64,000 nt of DNA from Rhodococcoides kroppenstedtii (GTDB taxonomy: Bacteria; Actinomycetota; Actinomycetes; Mycobacteriales; Mycobacteriaceae): NCBI RefSeq assembly GCF_900111805.1, contig NZ_FOJN01000012.1:100074-164073 (forward strand). Reading direction: 5' to 3'. Under the pieces are notes generated by a model. That model had not been told where the DNA came from and ran no database searches. It worked only from the letters and a program-made list of their open reading frames with translations. Positions 9,507 to 16,208 of this stretch are shown in pieces. Positions within the stretch are counted from its first letter, which is position 1; every line of letters begins with the position of its first letter. A program made the translations under genes and the position numbers.

Positions 9507-9989
9507 TCAGGTCAGGTCCGCACGCTCCCAGCGATTGACGAACTCGAGGCCGCTGCGAACGAACAGCTGCGAGACCGGGCAGCGTCGCTCGACCTCGGCC
9601 ACGAAGCGGTCGAACGCCGCACCCTCGGCGTCGGTCTGCACGGTCGCCTCGACGGTGACGCGGTCGAAGTTCGCGTTACCGTCCTCCCCTGCCACGAGGA
9701 CGCCGGTGTCCAGATCGCCCTGCACCCGGAAGGTGAACTCGCCGAGCGTGATACCCAGATCCTTGGCCACGAGACTCGCCGTCACCTGGTTGCACGACGT
9801 GAGCGCGCCCAGCGCGTAGAACAGCGGGCTCGGCGCGGCGTCCCGGCCACCGAAGGCGGGGTAGGCGTCGGCGTCGAACTCGTGGCCGGCCGTGCCCTCC
9901 ACCGACAGGTGCTGGGCCACCCCGGTGCCGCGGGCGTCGACGACGAAGGGGACGACGGAGGTTCTCACGGAGGTCTTCGCAGAAGTCAT
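9507..9989 (-). CDS. OsmC/Ohr-family peroxiredoxin-like protein
   Basis: A 160-residue OsmC-family protein. The two catalytic cysteines typical of the family are visible as TSCNQ (Cys66) and RCPVSQ (Cys137). OsmC/Ohr proteins reduce organic hydroperoxides using thiols. The domain begins around residue 28 with the SVEGTAGHEFDADAYPAFGG region, and PSPLFYALGALTSC is a typical helix start. The start codon is abutted by a 19-nt near-perfect palindrome (9990-10008), which suggests operator control of an oxidant response. It is divergent from the DoxX gene. Confidence 0.87.
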   Translation of the reverse strand: MTSAKTSVRTSVVPFVVDARGTGVAQHLSVEGTAGHEFDADAYPAFGGRDAAPSPLFYALGALTSCNQVTASLVAKDLGITLGEFTFRVQGDLDTGVLVAGEDGNANFDRVTVEATVQTDAEGAAFDRFVAEVERRCPVSQLFVRSGLEFVNRWERADLT

Positions 9990-10008
9990 GCCGACGACGG
10001 TCGTCGGC
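9990..10008. promoter_or_regulatory. 19-nt palindrome abutting the osmC-like start codon
   Basis: GCCGACGAC-G-GTCGTCGGC is a perfect inverted repeat with a single central base, immediately upstream of the OsmC-like ATG and within the 87-nt divergent region shared with the DoxX gene. It takes the place where a ribosome binding site would lie, so it is either an operator at a leaderless or near-leaderless start or an RNA hairpin masking initiation. Confidence 0.5.
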
Positions 10009-10076
10009 GGCGCGCCTCGGGTCCAGGTTCAGAATCACCTCGAGTGCAGACCCATCCGCCGCGTAGGTTGGCGGAC

Positions 10077-10523
10077 ATGACGACACGACCCGCGGCGGAC
10101 CACCGGACGTCGGCGCCGCGCACCGTCACCCGCGTGCTTCTCGGCGCCTTCCTCACCTTCGCGGGACTGTCGCACCTGTTCTGGGCGCGTGAGGAATTCC
10201 GCGCCCAGGTCCCGACGTGGGTACCTCTCGACGTCGACGCGGTGGTGCTCGCGTCGGGCGTCGTGGAGGTGGTGCTCGGGATCCTCCTGCTGTCCGGGTG
10301 GCGACGGACCGTCGTCGGGTGGATCGTCGCCGCGTTCTTCGTCGCGGTGTTCCCCGGCAACATCTCGCAGTATCTGACCGGCACGGACGCGTTCGGCCTC
10401 GACAGCGACAACGCCCGCGCGATCCGACTCCTCTTCCAGCCGCTGCTCATCGGCTGGGCGCTGTGGAGTACCGGCGCGTGGGCCGCATGTCGCGACCGCG
10501 TTAGGCCATCGCGCGCAGCGTGA
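10077..10523 (+). CDS. DoxX-family membrane protein
   Basis: A 148-residue protein with four hydrophobic segments: VTRVLLGAFLTFAGLSHLFW, a middle pair around VLASGVVEVVLGILLLSGW and VVGWIVAAFFVAVFP, and the C-terminal LLFQPLLIGWALW. The AGLSHLFW and SGVVEVVLG motifs are typical of DoxX-like proteins, which occur in membrane oxidoreductase complexes and detoxification modules. The function is not proven. It overlaps the 3' end of the convergent macro-domain gene by 23 nt and is divergent from the OsmC-like gene; both could answer oxidative stress. Confidence 0.78.
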   Translation: MTTRPAADHRTSAPRTVTRVLLGAFLTFAGLSHLFWAREEFRAQVPTWVPLDVDAVVLASGVVEVVLGILLLSGWRRTVVGWIVAAFFVAVFPGNISQYLTGTDAFGLDSDNARAIRLLFQPLLIGWALWSTGAWAACRDRVRPSRAA

Positions 10524-11025
10524 GGTCTCGGACGGCGGCGGAGAAGGCCACGACGGTGACCACGTCGACGGCCGTGTCGGCGCCGCGGATCGCCCGGATC
10601 TGCTCCCGCACGGCCGACTCGACCGGCCACCCGTAGGCGCCGCCGGAGATCAGCGGGAACGCGACCGACGAGGCTCCCAGCGAGTCGGCCAGGATCAACG
10701 ACCGCTCGTACGCAGCCCGCAGCAGCGGCGACCGGTCCTCGCGTGCCGAGTACCGCGGGCCCACGGTGTGGATCACCCAGTGCGCCGGCAGGTGACCCGC
10801 CGTCGTGGCGACGGCGGCGCCGACGTCGAGTCCGTTCGGGAGCGTCGTCGCGCGCAGCAGGCGGCAGGCATCGAGAATCGCCGGCCCACCGGCCCGGTGG
10901 ATCGCGCCGTCCACCCCGCCGCCGCCGAGCAGGGTGGAGTTGGCGGCGTTGACCACCACGTCCGCCCGGACCGTGGTGATGTCGCCGAGGACGACGTCGA
11001 GTCGCCGGGGTCCCGAGGTGGTCAT
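10501..11025 (-). CDS. Macro-domain protein (O-acetyl-ADP-ribose deacetylase type)
   Basis: A 174-residue single macro domain. VVNAANSTLLGGGGVDGAIHRAGG (about residues 25-48) is the ADP-ribose-binding and catalytic loop, and LISGGAYGWP near 127-136 is the second loop. YmdB-type macro proteins deacetylate O-acetyl-ADP-ribose and remove mono-ADP-ribose from acidic residues. The ATG overlaps the stop of the ADP-ribosylglycohydrolase by 4 nt, so the two are co-translated. Together with the divergent NrtR-like gene they form an NAD/ADP-ribose unit. Confidence 0.92.
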   Translation of the reverse strand: MTTSGPRRLDVVLGDITTVRADVVVNAANSTLLGGGGVDGAIHRAGGPAILDACRLLRATTLPNGLDVGAAVATTAGHLPAHWVIHTVGPRYSAREDRSPLLRAAYERSLILADSLGASSVAFPLISGGAYGWPVESAVREQIRAIRGADTAVDVVTVVAFSAAVRDLTLRAMA

Positions 11026-11969
11026 GACGCTCCGTCCGTGAGGGTGTGGGTCAGGGTGATCAGGTCGGCCGCTCGGCGTCCGGGGTACCCGTGCAGCAAC
11101 TCGATCCACTCCGCCGGGATCGCCGAACGCCCCCAGCGAGCGCCGAGCAGGCCACCCGCGATGGCCGCCGTGGTGTCGGTGTCGCCGCCGGCCCGGACGC
11201 ACTTCTCGAGCGCCCGCGGCAGTTGCCGCTCGTCCTCCTCCGTCGTGGCGATGGCCCACCACGCGGTCTGCAGGGCGTGGACCACCCACCCGTTGTTCGC
11301 GAAGTCCGCCGGCGTTCCGGTTTCCGCCGCCTCGAGCAGGGGCGACCAGGTGTGCGACAGGGCCGGATCCGCGGACAGGGCGAGGCGGAGGCCGTCGTAC
11401 GTTCCGTGCAGCACCGCGTGGCGGATGGCGACGGACCACAGGGCGCACGCTTCCCCGGCCTGTGGATCGGAGTGGGTCAAGGCGCTGATGCGGGTGGCCG
11501 CGTCGGCAAGCGCGCGCTCGTCGTGCAGGAACGCCAGGGCGACGGGCGCCGTTCTCATGAGCGAGCCGTTGCCCCCGGTTCGGCCCGACAGACCCGCGGC
11601 CCGCCGAGTCATCGCGTCGGCCGACGGGTCGCGGTGGGAGAGCACGGCCCGCGTCTGGTTCCCGATGTCCGGCGGCCGTGTGTCGTACCAGGTGACGAAG
11701 TTCGCCGCGACGGCGTCGAGCATTGCGGCGTCGGCACTCCCGGCGGGCGCGTCGGCGTCGCGCAACGCCAGCGCGTCGGCGACGCACAACGCCATCGACG
11801 TGTCGTCCGTCCATTCACCGGGCGCCCAGTCGAACGGCCCGCCCCCGATCATCGCGATCTCCTGATCGGGGGTGGGATACCCGAATTCGTAGCCCGCCCC
11901 GAGGGCGTCGCCCGCCGCTGTTCCCAGCAGGACACCCTCGGCCCGGTCGATCCGATCCGTCGTCAGCAT
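11022..11969 (-). CDS. ADP-ribosylglycohydrolase (DraG family)
   Basis: A 315-residue all-helical ARH/DraG enzyme that hydrolyses ADP-ribose from modified proteins or small molecules using two metal ions. Metal-binding residues are in GDALGAGYEFGYP (about 19-31), GEWTDDTSMA (52-61, the DDT motif) and GGDTDTTAAIAGG near the C-terminus. GRTGGNGSLMRTAP, with the Asn-Gly-Ser signature, is also present. It is the first gene of a two-gene operon with the macro-domain protein. AAAGGGG lies 6 nt before the ATG. It is transcribed away from the NrtR-like regulator across a 61-nt region with two repeated boxes. Confidence 0.93.
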   Translation of the reverse strand: MLTTDRIDRAEGVLLGTAAGDALGAGYEFGYPTPDQEIAMIGGGPFDWAPGEWTDDTSMALCVADALALRDADAPAGSADAAMLDAVAANFVTWYDTRPPDIGNQTRAVLSHRDPSADAMTRRAAGLSGRTGGNGSLMRTAPVALAFLHDERALADAATRISALTHSDPQAGEACALWSVAIRHAVLHGTYDGLRLALSADPALSHTWSPLLEAAETGTPADFANNGWVVHALQTAWWAIATTEEDERQLPRALEKCVRAGGDTDTTAAIAGGLLGARWGRSAIPAEWIELLHGYPGRRAADLITLTHTLTDGAS

Positions 11970-11990
11970 TCCGTGCCCCTTTGCTCGATT

Positions 11991-12024
11991 CTGCGCTAAC
12001 CATAGATCAACCCTGCGCTAAGAT
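11991..12024. promoter_or_regulatory. Divergent promoter with repeated CTGCGCTAA boxes
   Basis: CTGCGCTAA occurs at 11991-11999 and again at 12013-12021, 22 bp apart (two DNA turns). The second box runs into TAAGAT (12019-12024), a good -10 for the NrtR-like gene, whose GTG at 12031 would then be leaderless. The arrangement fits binding sites for the divergently encoded NrtR-like regulator that would control both directions. No experimental consensus for this clade was available to compare. Confidence 0.55.
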
Positions 12025-12030
12025 GCAAGC

Positions 12031-12690
12031 GTGCCGTCAGACCTCACCGACTTCCCCCGCCCGTCCGTCGCGGTCGACGTCGCCGTGCTCACCGTCACCG
12101 ACCACGGGCCGGCGGTCGTGACCGTGGACTCCCGGTGGGGCGACGCTCTACCCGGCACTTTCCTGCACCCCGGCGAGACCCTGGCCGACGCGGCCGGTCG
12201 GGCGCTCCGCACCAAAGCCGGAATCGAGGGAGTGGCGTTCCACCAGCTCCGCATGTTCGACGCACCGGATCGCGACGATCGCGGATGGGTGCTGTCGATG
12301 GCGCACGCCACCGAGGTCGCCGCGACCACCCTGCCGCCCGACGGCCGCGCGGTGACCATCGAGCACGGCCGACCCACCGTGCCCATGGCCTTCGACCACG
12401 CCGACATGGTCGCCGCCGCCGTCCTGGACCTGCGCACGCGCTACGCCGACGCCCCCGACCCGTCGGGCCTGCTCGGGCCGCGATTCACCCTGCTACGCCT
12501 CCGTCGCCTCTACGAGATCGTCTTCGACCGCACGCTCCCCAAGGACACCTTCCGTCGGCACGCCCTCGGCGCGATCCACGGCACCGGGGAGGTCACCGCG
12601 GCCGACGGCGGCCGGCCGGCCGAGCTCTACGAGCGCCTCCCGGGCGCGTCGTTTCCGAGAACAATGGCCGCACTCCTCGGCGGCCGATAA
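12031..12690 (+). CDS. NrtR-like Nudix-domain transcriptional regulator
   Basis: A 219-residue protein with a degenerate Nudix domain (PSVAVDVAVLTV near the N-terminus; GTFLHPGETLADAAGRALRTKAG in place of the Nudix box) followed by a C-terminal winged-helix region, RFTLLRLRRLYEIVFDRTLPKDTFRRHAL. The Nudix box lacks the full REUXEE set, as expected for NrtR proteins that bind ADP-ribose as effector rather than hydrolyse it. NrtR regulators control NAD biosynthesis and ADP-ribose genes. Here the divergent macro-domain and DraG genes are the obvious targets. The GTG start has a -10 only 7 nt upstream. A true Nudix hydrolase is possible but less likely. Confidence 0.83.
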   Translation: MPSDLTDFPRPSVAVDVAVLTVTDHGPAVVTVDSRWGDALPGTFLHPGETLADAAGRALRTKAGIEGVAFHQLRMFDAPDRDDRGWVLSMAHATEVAATTLPPDGRAVTIEHGRPTVPMAFDHADMVAAAVLDLRTRYADAPDPSGLLGPRFTLLRLRRLYEIVFDRTLPKDTFRRHALGAIHGTGEVTAADGGRPAELYERLPGASFPRTMAALLGGR

Positions 12691-12720
12691 CGACGGCCGC
12701 ACTCCTCCGCAGCCGAGTCG

Positions 12721-13758
12721 TCAGCGCGGAACGGCGCTCACGGTGAACGGCTCCACCGGCTCGCCGCCCCGCTTGTCGAACTGGCTGTTCACCACCAGCA
12801 GCCGGTCGTCCACGGCCGCCGCGGTCGTGGGGTAGGCGAAGCTCGGGTCGCGGATCTCCCCGGTGACCCGGCCCGAGCGGCCGTCGTCGGACAGGTCGAC
12901 GCGAGCGATCAGGCCGTCCCGGTTCCGCACCACGTACAGCGTGTCGTCGTCGTACTCGAGACCGTCGCCGTTCTGCACGGTCGCGCCCCCGAGGTCGACC
13001 TGCGTCACCTCGCGGGAGTCCTCGTCGACGCGGTACAGGTTGCCGGTGGAGGACTGCACGATCACCAGAGCGTCGTCGTCGACCTCGACGATGCCGTTCG
13101 CATTGAAGCCCTCGCCGTACACGAAGGGCGTGCCGTCGAAGTTCACCGCCGGCTCGAGCTGCCCGTCGCCCTGCGCGCCGGGCGGCACGCGCCACAGCAC
13201 CGGGCTACGCGAATCGGTCACGTAGGCCTCGCCGTCGTCACCCACCACGACGTCGTTGAGGAACGTGGCGTCCGCGCCGAGACCGTTGGTCAGGGTCGCC
13301 CGGAGCTCGCCGGTTTCCGCATCGTGAACCCACACTCGACCGGTCGCACCGCCGGCGATCACCAGGACGCCGGACTCGTCGTCGTCCCCGTCCTCGACGT
13401 CCAGCCCGGCGGCACCCGTGCGTCCGTTCTCCCCGGCCGCCAGGAACGGCCGAACCTCCGGATCGCCGACGGTGCCGCGGAACACCGCCCCGTCGGACGT
13501 CGACGTCACCCAGAACGAGTCGTCGTCGGCGGTGATCCCCTCCGGGAAGACGCCCGTTCCCGGCAGCCGGTACACGAACGCCGACGACGCCGACTCGGGT
13601 GACGCCGTGGCGGACTGCGCCGTGGACGAGACCACGGACCCGATCGACGACGCCGCCGGGTCGGCCGTGGGCTGCCCGTCCTCCGTCGACGAGCATCCGG
13701 ACAGAACGAGGGCGAGAACGCCGGCGGACACGGCCACGGGAGCGCGAAATCGAGACAT
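12721..13758 (-). CDS. Secreted lipoprotein with beta-propeller (SMP-30/ScyD-like)
   Basis: A 345-residue protein with a lipoprotein signal peptide: basic MSRFRAP, hydrophobic VSAGVLALVLS and lipobox LSGC. A Ser/Thr/Ala-rich linker follows, then repeated strands typical of a six-bladed propeller: FPEGITADDDSFWV, FLNDVVVGDDGEAYVTD, GFNANGIVEVDDDALVI, NGDGLEYDDDTLYVV. It is anchored outside the membrane; the substrate is unknown. The ATG at 13758 is chosen over one 10 codons upstream because it puts the signal peptide at the N-terminus. It converges on the NrtR-like gene with a 30-nt gap. Confidence 0.75.
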   Translation of the reverse strand: MSRFRAPVAVSAGVLALVLSGCSSTEDGQPTADPAASSIGSVVSSTAQSATASPESASSAFVYRLPGTGVFPEGITADDDSFWVTSTSDGAVFRGTVGDPEVRPFLAAGENGRTGAAGLDVEDGDDDESGVLVIAGGATGRVWVHDAETGELRATLTNGLGADATFLNDVVVGDDGEAYVTDSRSPVLWRVPPGAQGDGQLEPAVNFDGTPFVYGEGFNANGIVEVDDDALVIVQSSTGNLYRVDEDSREVTQVDLGGATVQNGDGLEYDDDTLYVVRNRDGLIARVDLSDDGRSGRVTGEIRDPSFAYPTTAAAVDDRLLVVNSQFDKRGGEPVEPFTVSAVPR

Positions 13759-13904
13759 GATCCGAGAGTGCCCGATTTGTCGTGTCACGACACAGGTCGG
13801 CGTTTCGCGTCCGCTCCCCTCCCCCGGTGACCTACGGTCGTCGAGTCCAGCTGTCGGGGCCCGACCCTGCCGGCCCGTCCGGCTGCACGCACCACGGAGG
13901 ATGC

Positions 13905-14342
13905 ATGCCCGTCATCACTCGCGAGGTCGAGATCGCGGTGTCCGCGGCCGACGCCTTCGCCTACCTGTCCGATCACGCGAACGTGCCGCACTGGATGTTC
14001 GGCGTCACCTCGTTCGACCCGGTCCGGCCGGTGACCAGGGACGTGGGCGACCGGTTCGACGCGGTGATGAAGCTCGGCCCGAAGACCCTGACGTCCACGC
14101 TCGACGTGGTCGAGTGGGTGGAGAACGAGGTCTTCGCGCTGCAGTCCGTGGCCGGGTTCGAGACGAGTTCGCGGTGGCGCGTGACCCCGATCGACGACGA
14201 CCGGTGCCGCGCCGACGTCGAGTTCGGCTACGAGTTCCCCGGCGGGCTCACCGGTCGAGCGCTGGCCAAGATCGTCGAGCCGTTCATCGGCCAGGGTGTG
14301 GCCATGACCGATCGGAACATCCGCCAGCGCCTCGAGGTGTAG
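13905..14342 (+). CDS. SRPBCC-family protein
   Basis: A 145-residue START-like protein: ITREVEIAVSAADAFAYLSDHANVPHWMFGV gives the first strand and helix, GDRFDAVMKLG a central strand, and VEPFIGQGVAMTDRNIRQRLE the long C-terminal helix. This is the polyketide-cyclase/dehydratase type common in actinobacteria, which binds hydrophobic ligands. The ligand is unknown. CGGAGG lies 4 nt before the ATG. It is divergent from the propeller lipoprotein and convergent with the ridA gene. Confidence 0.8.
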   Translation: MPVITREVEIAVSAADAFAYLSDHANVPHWMFGVTSFDPVRPVTRDVGDRFDAVMKLGPKTLTSTLDVVEWVENEVFALQSVAGFETSSRWRVTPIDDDRCRADVEFGYEFPGGLTGRALAKIVEPFIGQGVAMTDRNIRQRLEV

Positions 14343-14360
14343 CCGCGTCGGGCCGTCAGA

Positions 14361-14374
14361 GCGTCTCGAGACGC
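14361..14374. other. Perfect 14-bp palindrome between convergent genes
   Basis: GCGTCTCGAGACGC is a perfect palindrome without a loop in the 38-nt gap between the SRPBCC and RidA gene ends. Lacking a loop, it is a poor terminator; it may be a protein site or chance. Confidence 0.4.
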
Positions 14375-14380
14375 ACCGCG

Positions 14381-14842
14381 TCAGAGAATCGCCACCGCGT
14401 CGATCTCCACCAGCATCTCCTCGCGCGGCAGTCCGGTGAAGACGGTGGTGCGGCTGGGCAGGACGTCGCCACGCGTGTGCTCGAGCACGAAGGCGCCGTA
14501 GGCGTCGTTCATGATCGCGAAGTCCTCGCGCTTGGTGAGGTAGACGCGGAGCGTCACCACGTCGTCGAAGGTGGCGCCGGACGCCTCGACGATGGACTTG
14601 ACGTTGGTCAGGGTGCGGGTGGTCTGCGCGGCGACGTCGCCGGGGTACAGGTACTCGTTGGTCTCGGGGTCCACCGGACCCTGGCCGGAGACCTGCACGA
14701 AGTTGCCCTTACGGACGCCCTGGGAGAACGTGTGCGCGGGGGCGGGCGCGTCGGTGACCCGGCCTGCATCACCGGTCGCCGTCTGTCCGCCGCTCGAGGG
14801 ACAGACGGCGACCTCGTCCGTGTGGTTGCATTCGCTCAGCAC
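14381..14842 (-). CDS. ridA: RidA/YjgF-family enamine/imine deaminase
   Basis: The C-terminal ~125 residues are a clear RidA domain: HTFSQGVRKGNFVQVSGQGPVD, AAQTTRTLTNVKSIVEASG, VVTLRVYLTK and the C-terminal LPREEMLVEIDAVA. RidA hydrolyses reactive enamines and imines such as 2-aminoacrylate, giving keto acids. The start is uncertain. The domain normally begins a few residues before APAPAHTFSQG, but the codon at the expected place is GTC (VTDAPAP), and no ATG, GTG or TTG lies close by. The nearest start in frame is the GTG at 14842, which adds about 30 residues that span a 15-bp inverted repeat; an ATG at 14890 is the next choice. Confidence 0.8.
   Translation of the reverse strand: MLSECNHTDEVAVCPSSGGQTATGDAGRVTDAPAPAHTFSQGVRKGNFVQVSGQGPVDPETNEYLYPGDVAAQTTRTLTNVKSIVEASGATFDDVVTLRVYLTKREDFAIMNDAYGAFVLEHTRGDVLPSRTTVFTGLPREEMLVEIDAVAIL
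14774..14813. promoter_or_regulatory. 15-bp perfect inverted repeat upstream of the ridA domain
   Basis: GGTCGCCGTCTGTCC (14774-14788) and its exact complement (14799-14813) are separated by 10 nt. The element lies between the RidA domain and the divergent small LuxR-type HTH gene. It is either a dimeric operator, possibly for that HTH protein, or an RNA hairpin in the ridA 5' region. Its presence argues that the real ridA start lies downstream of it. Confidence 0.6.
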
Positions 14843-14951
14843 CTTCTCCCGCAGTGCCCCCAGAAATGGGGTCTGTCGCGGTCCCCGCATCGGAACATAC
14901 GGTCGGTCCGGCGGTCGATCGACGCCGCAGGAACGGCCCGGGGGGAAACGG

Positions 14952-15203
14952 ATGCAGACGCTGATGGACGAGAAGGTGCGCCCGGCGCTCAGTGCGCGGG
15001 AGGTCGAGGTCCTCCTGGCCTGGATCGTGCGCGATTCCAAGGACGACGTTGCACGGTCGCTCTACATCTCCCCCGCCACTGTCGGCACCCACATCGCCCG
15101 CGTCCGGGACAAGTACGAGGCCGTCGGCCGGTCGGCCAAGTCCAAAGCCGCGCTGGTGGCACGGGCCCTGCAGGACGGCTACATCACCCTCGACGAGCTC
15201 TGA
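14952..15203 (+). CDS. Minimal LuxR-type helix-turn-helix protein
   Basis: An 83-residue protein made almost only of a LuxR/GerE HTH: LSAREVEVLLAWIVRDSKDDVARSL, then YISPATVGTHIARVRDKYEAVGR as the recognition region, and a short C-terminal helix ending GYITLDEL. There is no receiver or sensor domain, so its activity must depend on its own level or a partner. GGGGG lies upstream of the ATG. It is divergent from ridA across a region containing a 15-bp inverted repeat, which is a candidate binding site. Two palindromic repeats follow its stop. Confidence 0.8.
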   Translation: MQTLMDEKVRPALSAREVEVLLAWIVRDSKDDVARSLYISPATVGTHIARVRDKYEAVGRSAKSKAALVARALQDGYITLDEL

Positions 15204-15216
15204 CGGCCCCTCCCCA

Positions 15217-15290
15217 CCCGATCCGCGCGACCTCCAGGGATCCGCGTCTGCTGCAACCGCAGCGGATCGCTGGAACAGAAGCGGATCGGG
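15217..15290. repeat. Nested palindromic repeat, family A copy 1 (74 bp)
   Basis: The outer arms CCCGATCCGC and GCGGATCGGG pair perfectly over 10 bp. Inside, CCAGGGATCCGC pairs with GCGGATCGCTGG apart from one G-G mismatch. The box GATCCGC and its complement thus occur twice each. It lies after the stop of the small LuxR-type gene and before the end of the convergent DeoR gene, so it could act as a bidirectional terminator. Confidence 0.9.
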
Positions 15291-15324
15291 CGGTGGGCCC
15301 GTGGCCGGTCCCCGCCCCTCCCCA

Positions 15325-15398
15325 CCCGATCCGCGCGACCTCCAGGGATCCGCGCCTGCTGCAACCGCAGCGGATCGCTGGAACAGGAGCGGATCGGG
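15325..15398. repeat. Nested palindromic repeat, family A copy 2 (74 bp)
   Basis: Nearly identical to copy 1, 108 bp upstream, with two differences in 74 positions, both in unpaired bases. The identity extends about 10 bp to the left (CCCCTCCCCA), so this is a recent local duplication. Confidence 0.9.
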
Positions 15399-15402
15399 GT
15401 GG

Positions 15403-16182
15403 TCAGGCCGGCGCCTGCACCCGCACGACGACGATGCCGGCGTCCTCGAAGGGCGCGGTGTCGGCCTCGGTTGCGGTCGCGTCGGTCACCAACGTCACCC
15501 CGGCCGGCAACGGCGCCCAGGCGTGGAACGGCCGTCGTCCGAGCTTCGCGGCGTGCGCCAGCACGTAGATGCTGCCGGCGCGATCCATCATCAGTTCCTT
15601 CAGCCGGGTCTGCTCGATCTCTGCCTCGCAGATCCCCCGATCCGCCGTCACCGCGTCCGCCCCGAGGAACGCGCGGTCGTAGGACACCCGCGCGAGGGAC
15701 GCCTCGGCGAGCGGACCGACGAAACCCTGGGACAGATGCCGCAGCGTTCCCCCGAGACACTCGACCCGCACGTCGTCGGCGTCCGCCAGCGATTCCAGTG
15801 CCGTGAGGCCGGCCGTGATCACGGTCAGGCGAGGGCAGTCCCGCAGGAACTCCCCCATCGCCCCCACGGTGGTGCCGGCGTCCAGCAGTACCGTCTCACC
15901 CGGGTGCACCTCGCCCGCAGCCCATTTCGCGATAGCCCGCTTGGCGTCGAACCCCTCCACCGCACGCTGGCGGATCGAGGACTCCGGATGCGGATCGAGC
16001 GCGATGGCGCCGCCGTAGGTGCGCGCGAGCAGACCCCGCGTCGTCAGGTGGGACAGGTCCCGGCGGATGGTCGACGCGGTCACGCCGAACTGCGCCGAGA
16101 GCTCGTCGACGCTCGCCAGACCACTGGTCTTGGCCAGTCGCACGATCTCCGCGCGCCGCACCTCCGACTCCCGCACCGCCAC
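15403..16182 (-). CDS. DeoR/GlpR-family transcriptional regulator
   Basis: A 259-residue repressor with an N-terminal winged helix (RRAEIVRLAKTSGLASVDELSAQFGVTASTIRRDL, residues 9-43) and a C-terminal sugar-phosphate sensor domain with LLDAGTTVGAMGEFL, FVGPLAEASLARVSYDRAFLGADAV and the EAEIEQTRLKELMM region. The family senses phosphorylated sugars or sugar acids. It is the last gene of the kinase-pdxA2-deoR operon, so its likely effector is a phosphorylated four-carbon acid or its product. Four 17-bp palindromes at 18364-18412 and 21947-21994 are the probable binding sites. Confidence 0.9.
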   Translation of the reverse strand: MAVRESEVRRAEIVRLAKTSGLASVDELSAQFGVTASTIRRDLSHLTTRGLLARTYGGAIALDPHPESSIRQRAVEGFDAKRAIAKWAAGEVHPGETVLLDAGTTVGAMGEFLRDCPRLTVITAGLTALESLADADDVRVECLGGTLRHLSQGFVGPLAEASLARVSYDRAFLGADAVTADRGICEAEIEQTRLKELMMDRAGSIYVLAHAAKLGRRPFHAWAPLPAGVTLVTDATATEADTAPFEDAGIVVVRVQAPA

Positions 16183-16208
16183 CGGTCCTCCTTCGCTCCG
16201 ACCCGAAC

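Noticed and set aside
9456..10076. 5' extension of the DoxX frame upstream of 10077
   Set aside because: It overlaps the OsmC-like gene antisense and reads as shadow sequence; the DoxX domain starts after the ATG at 10077.
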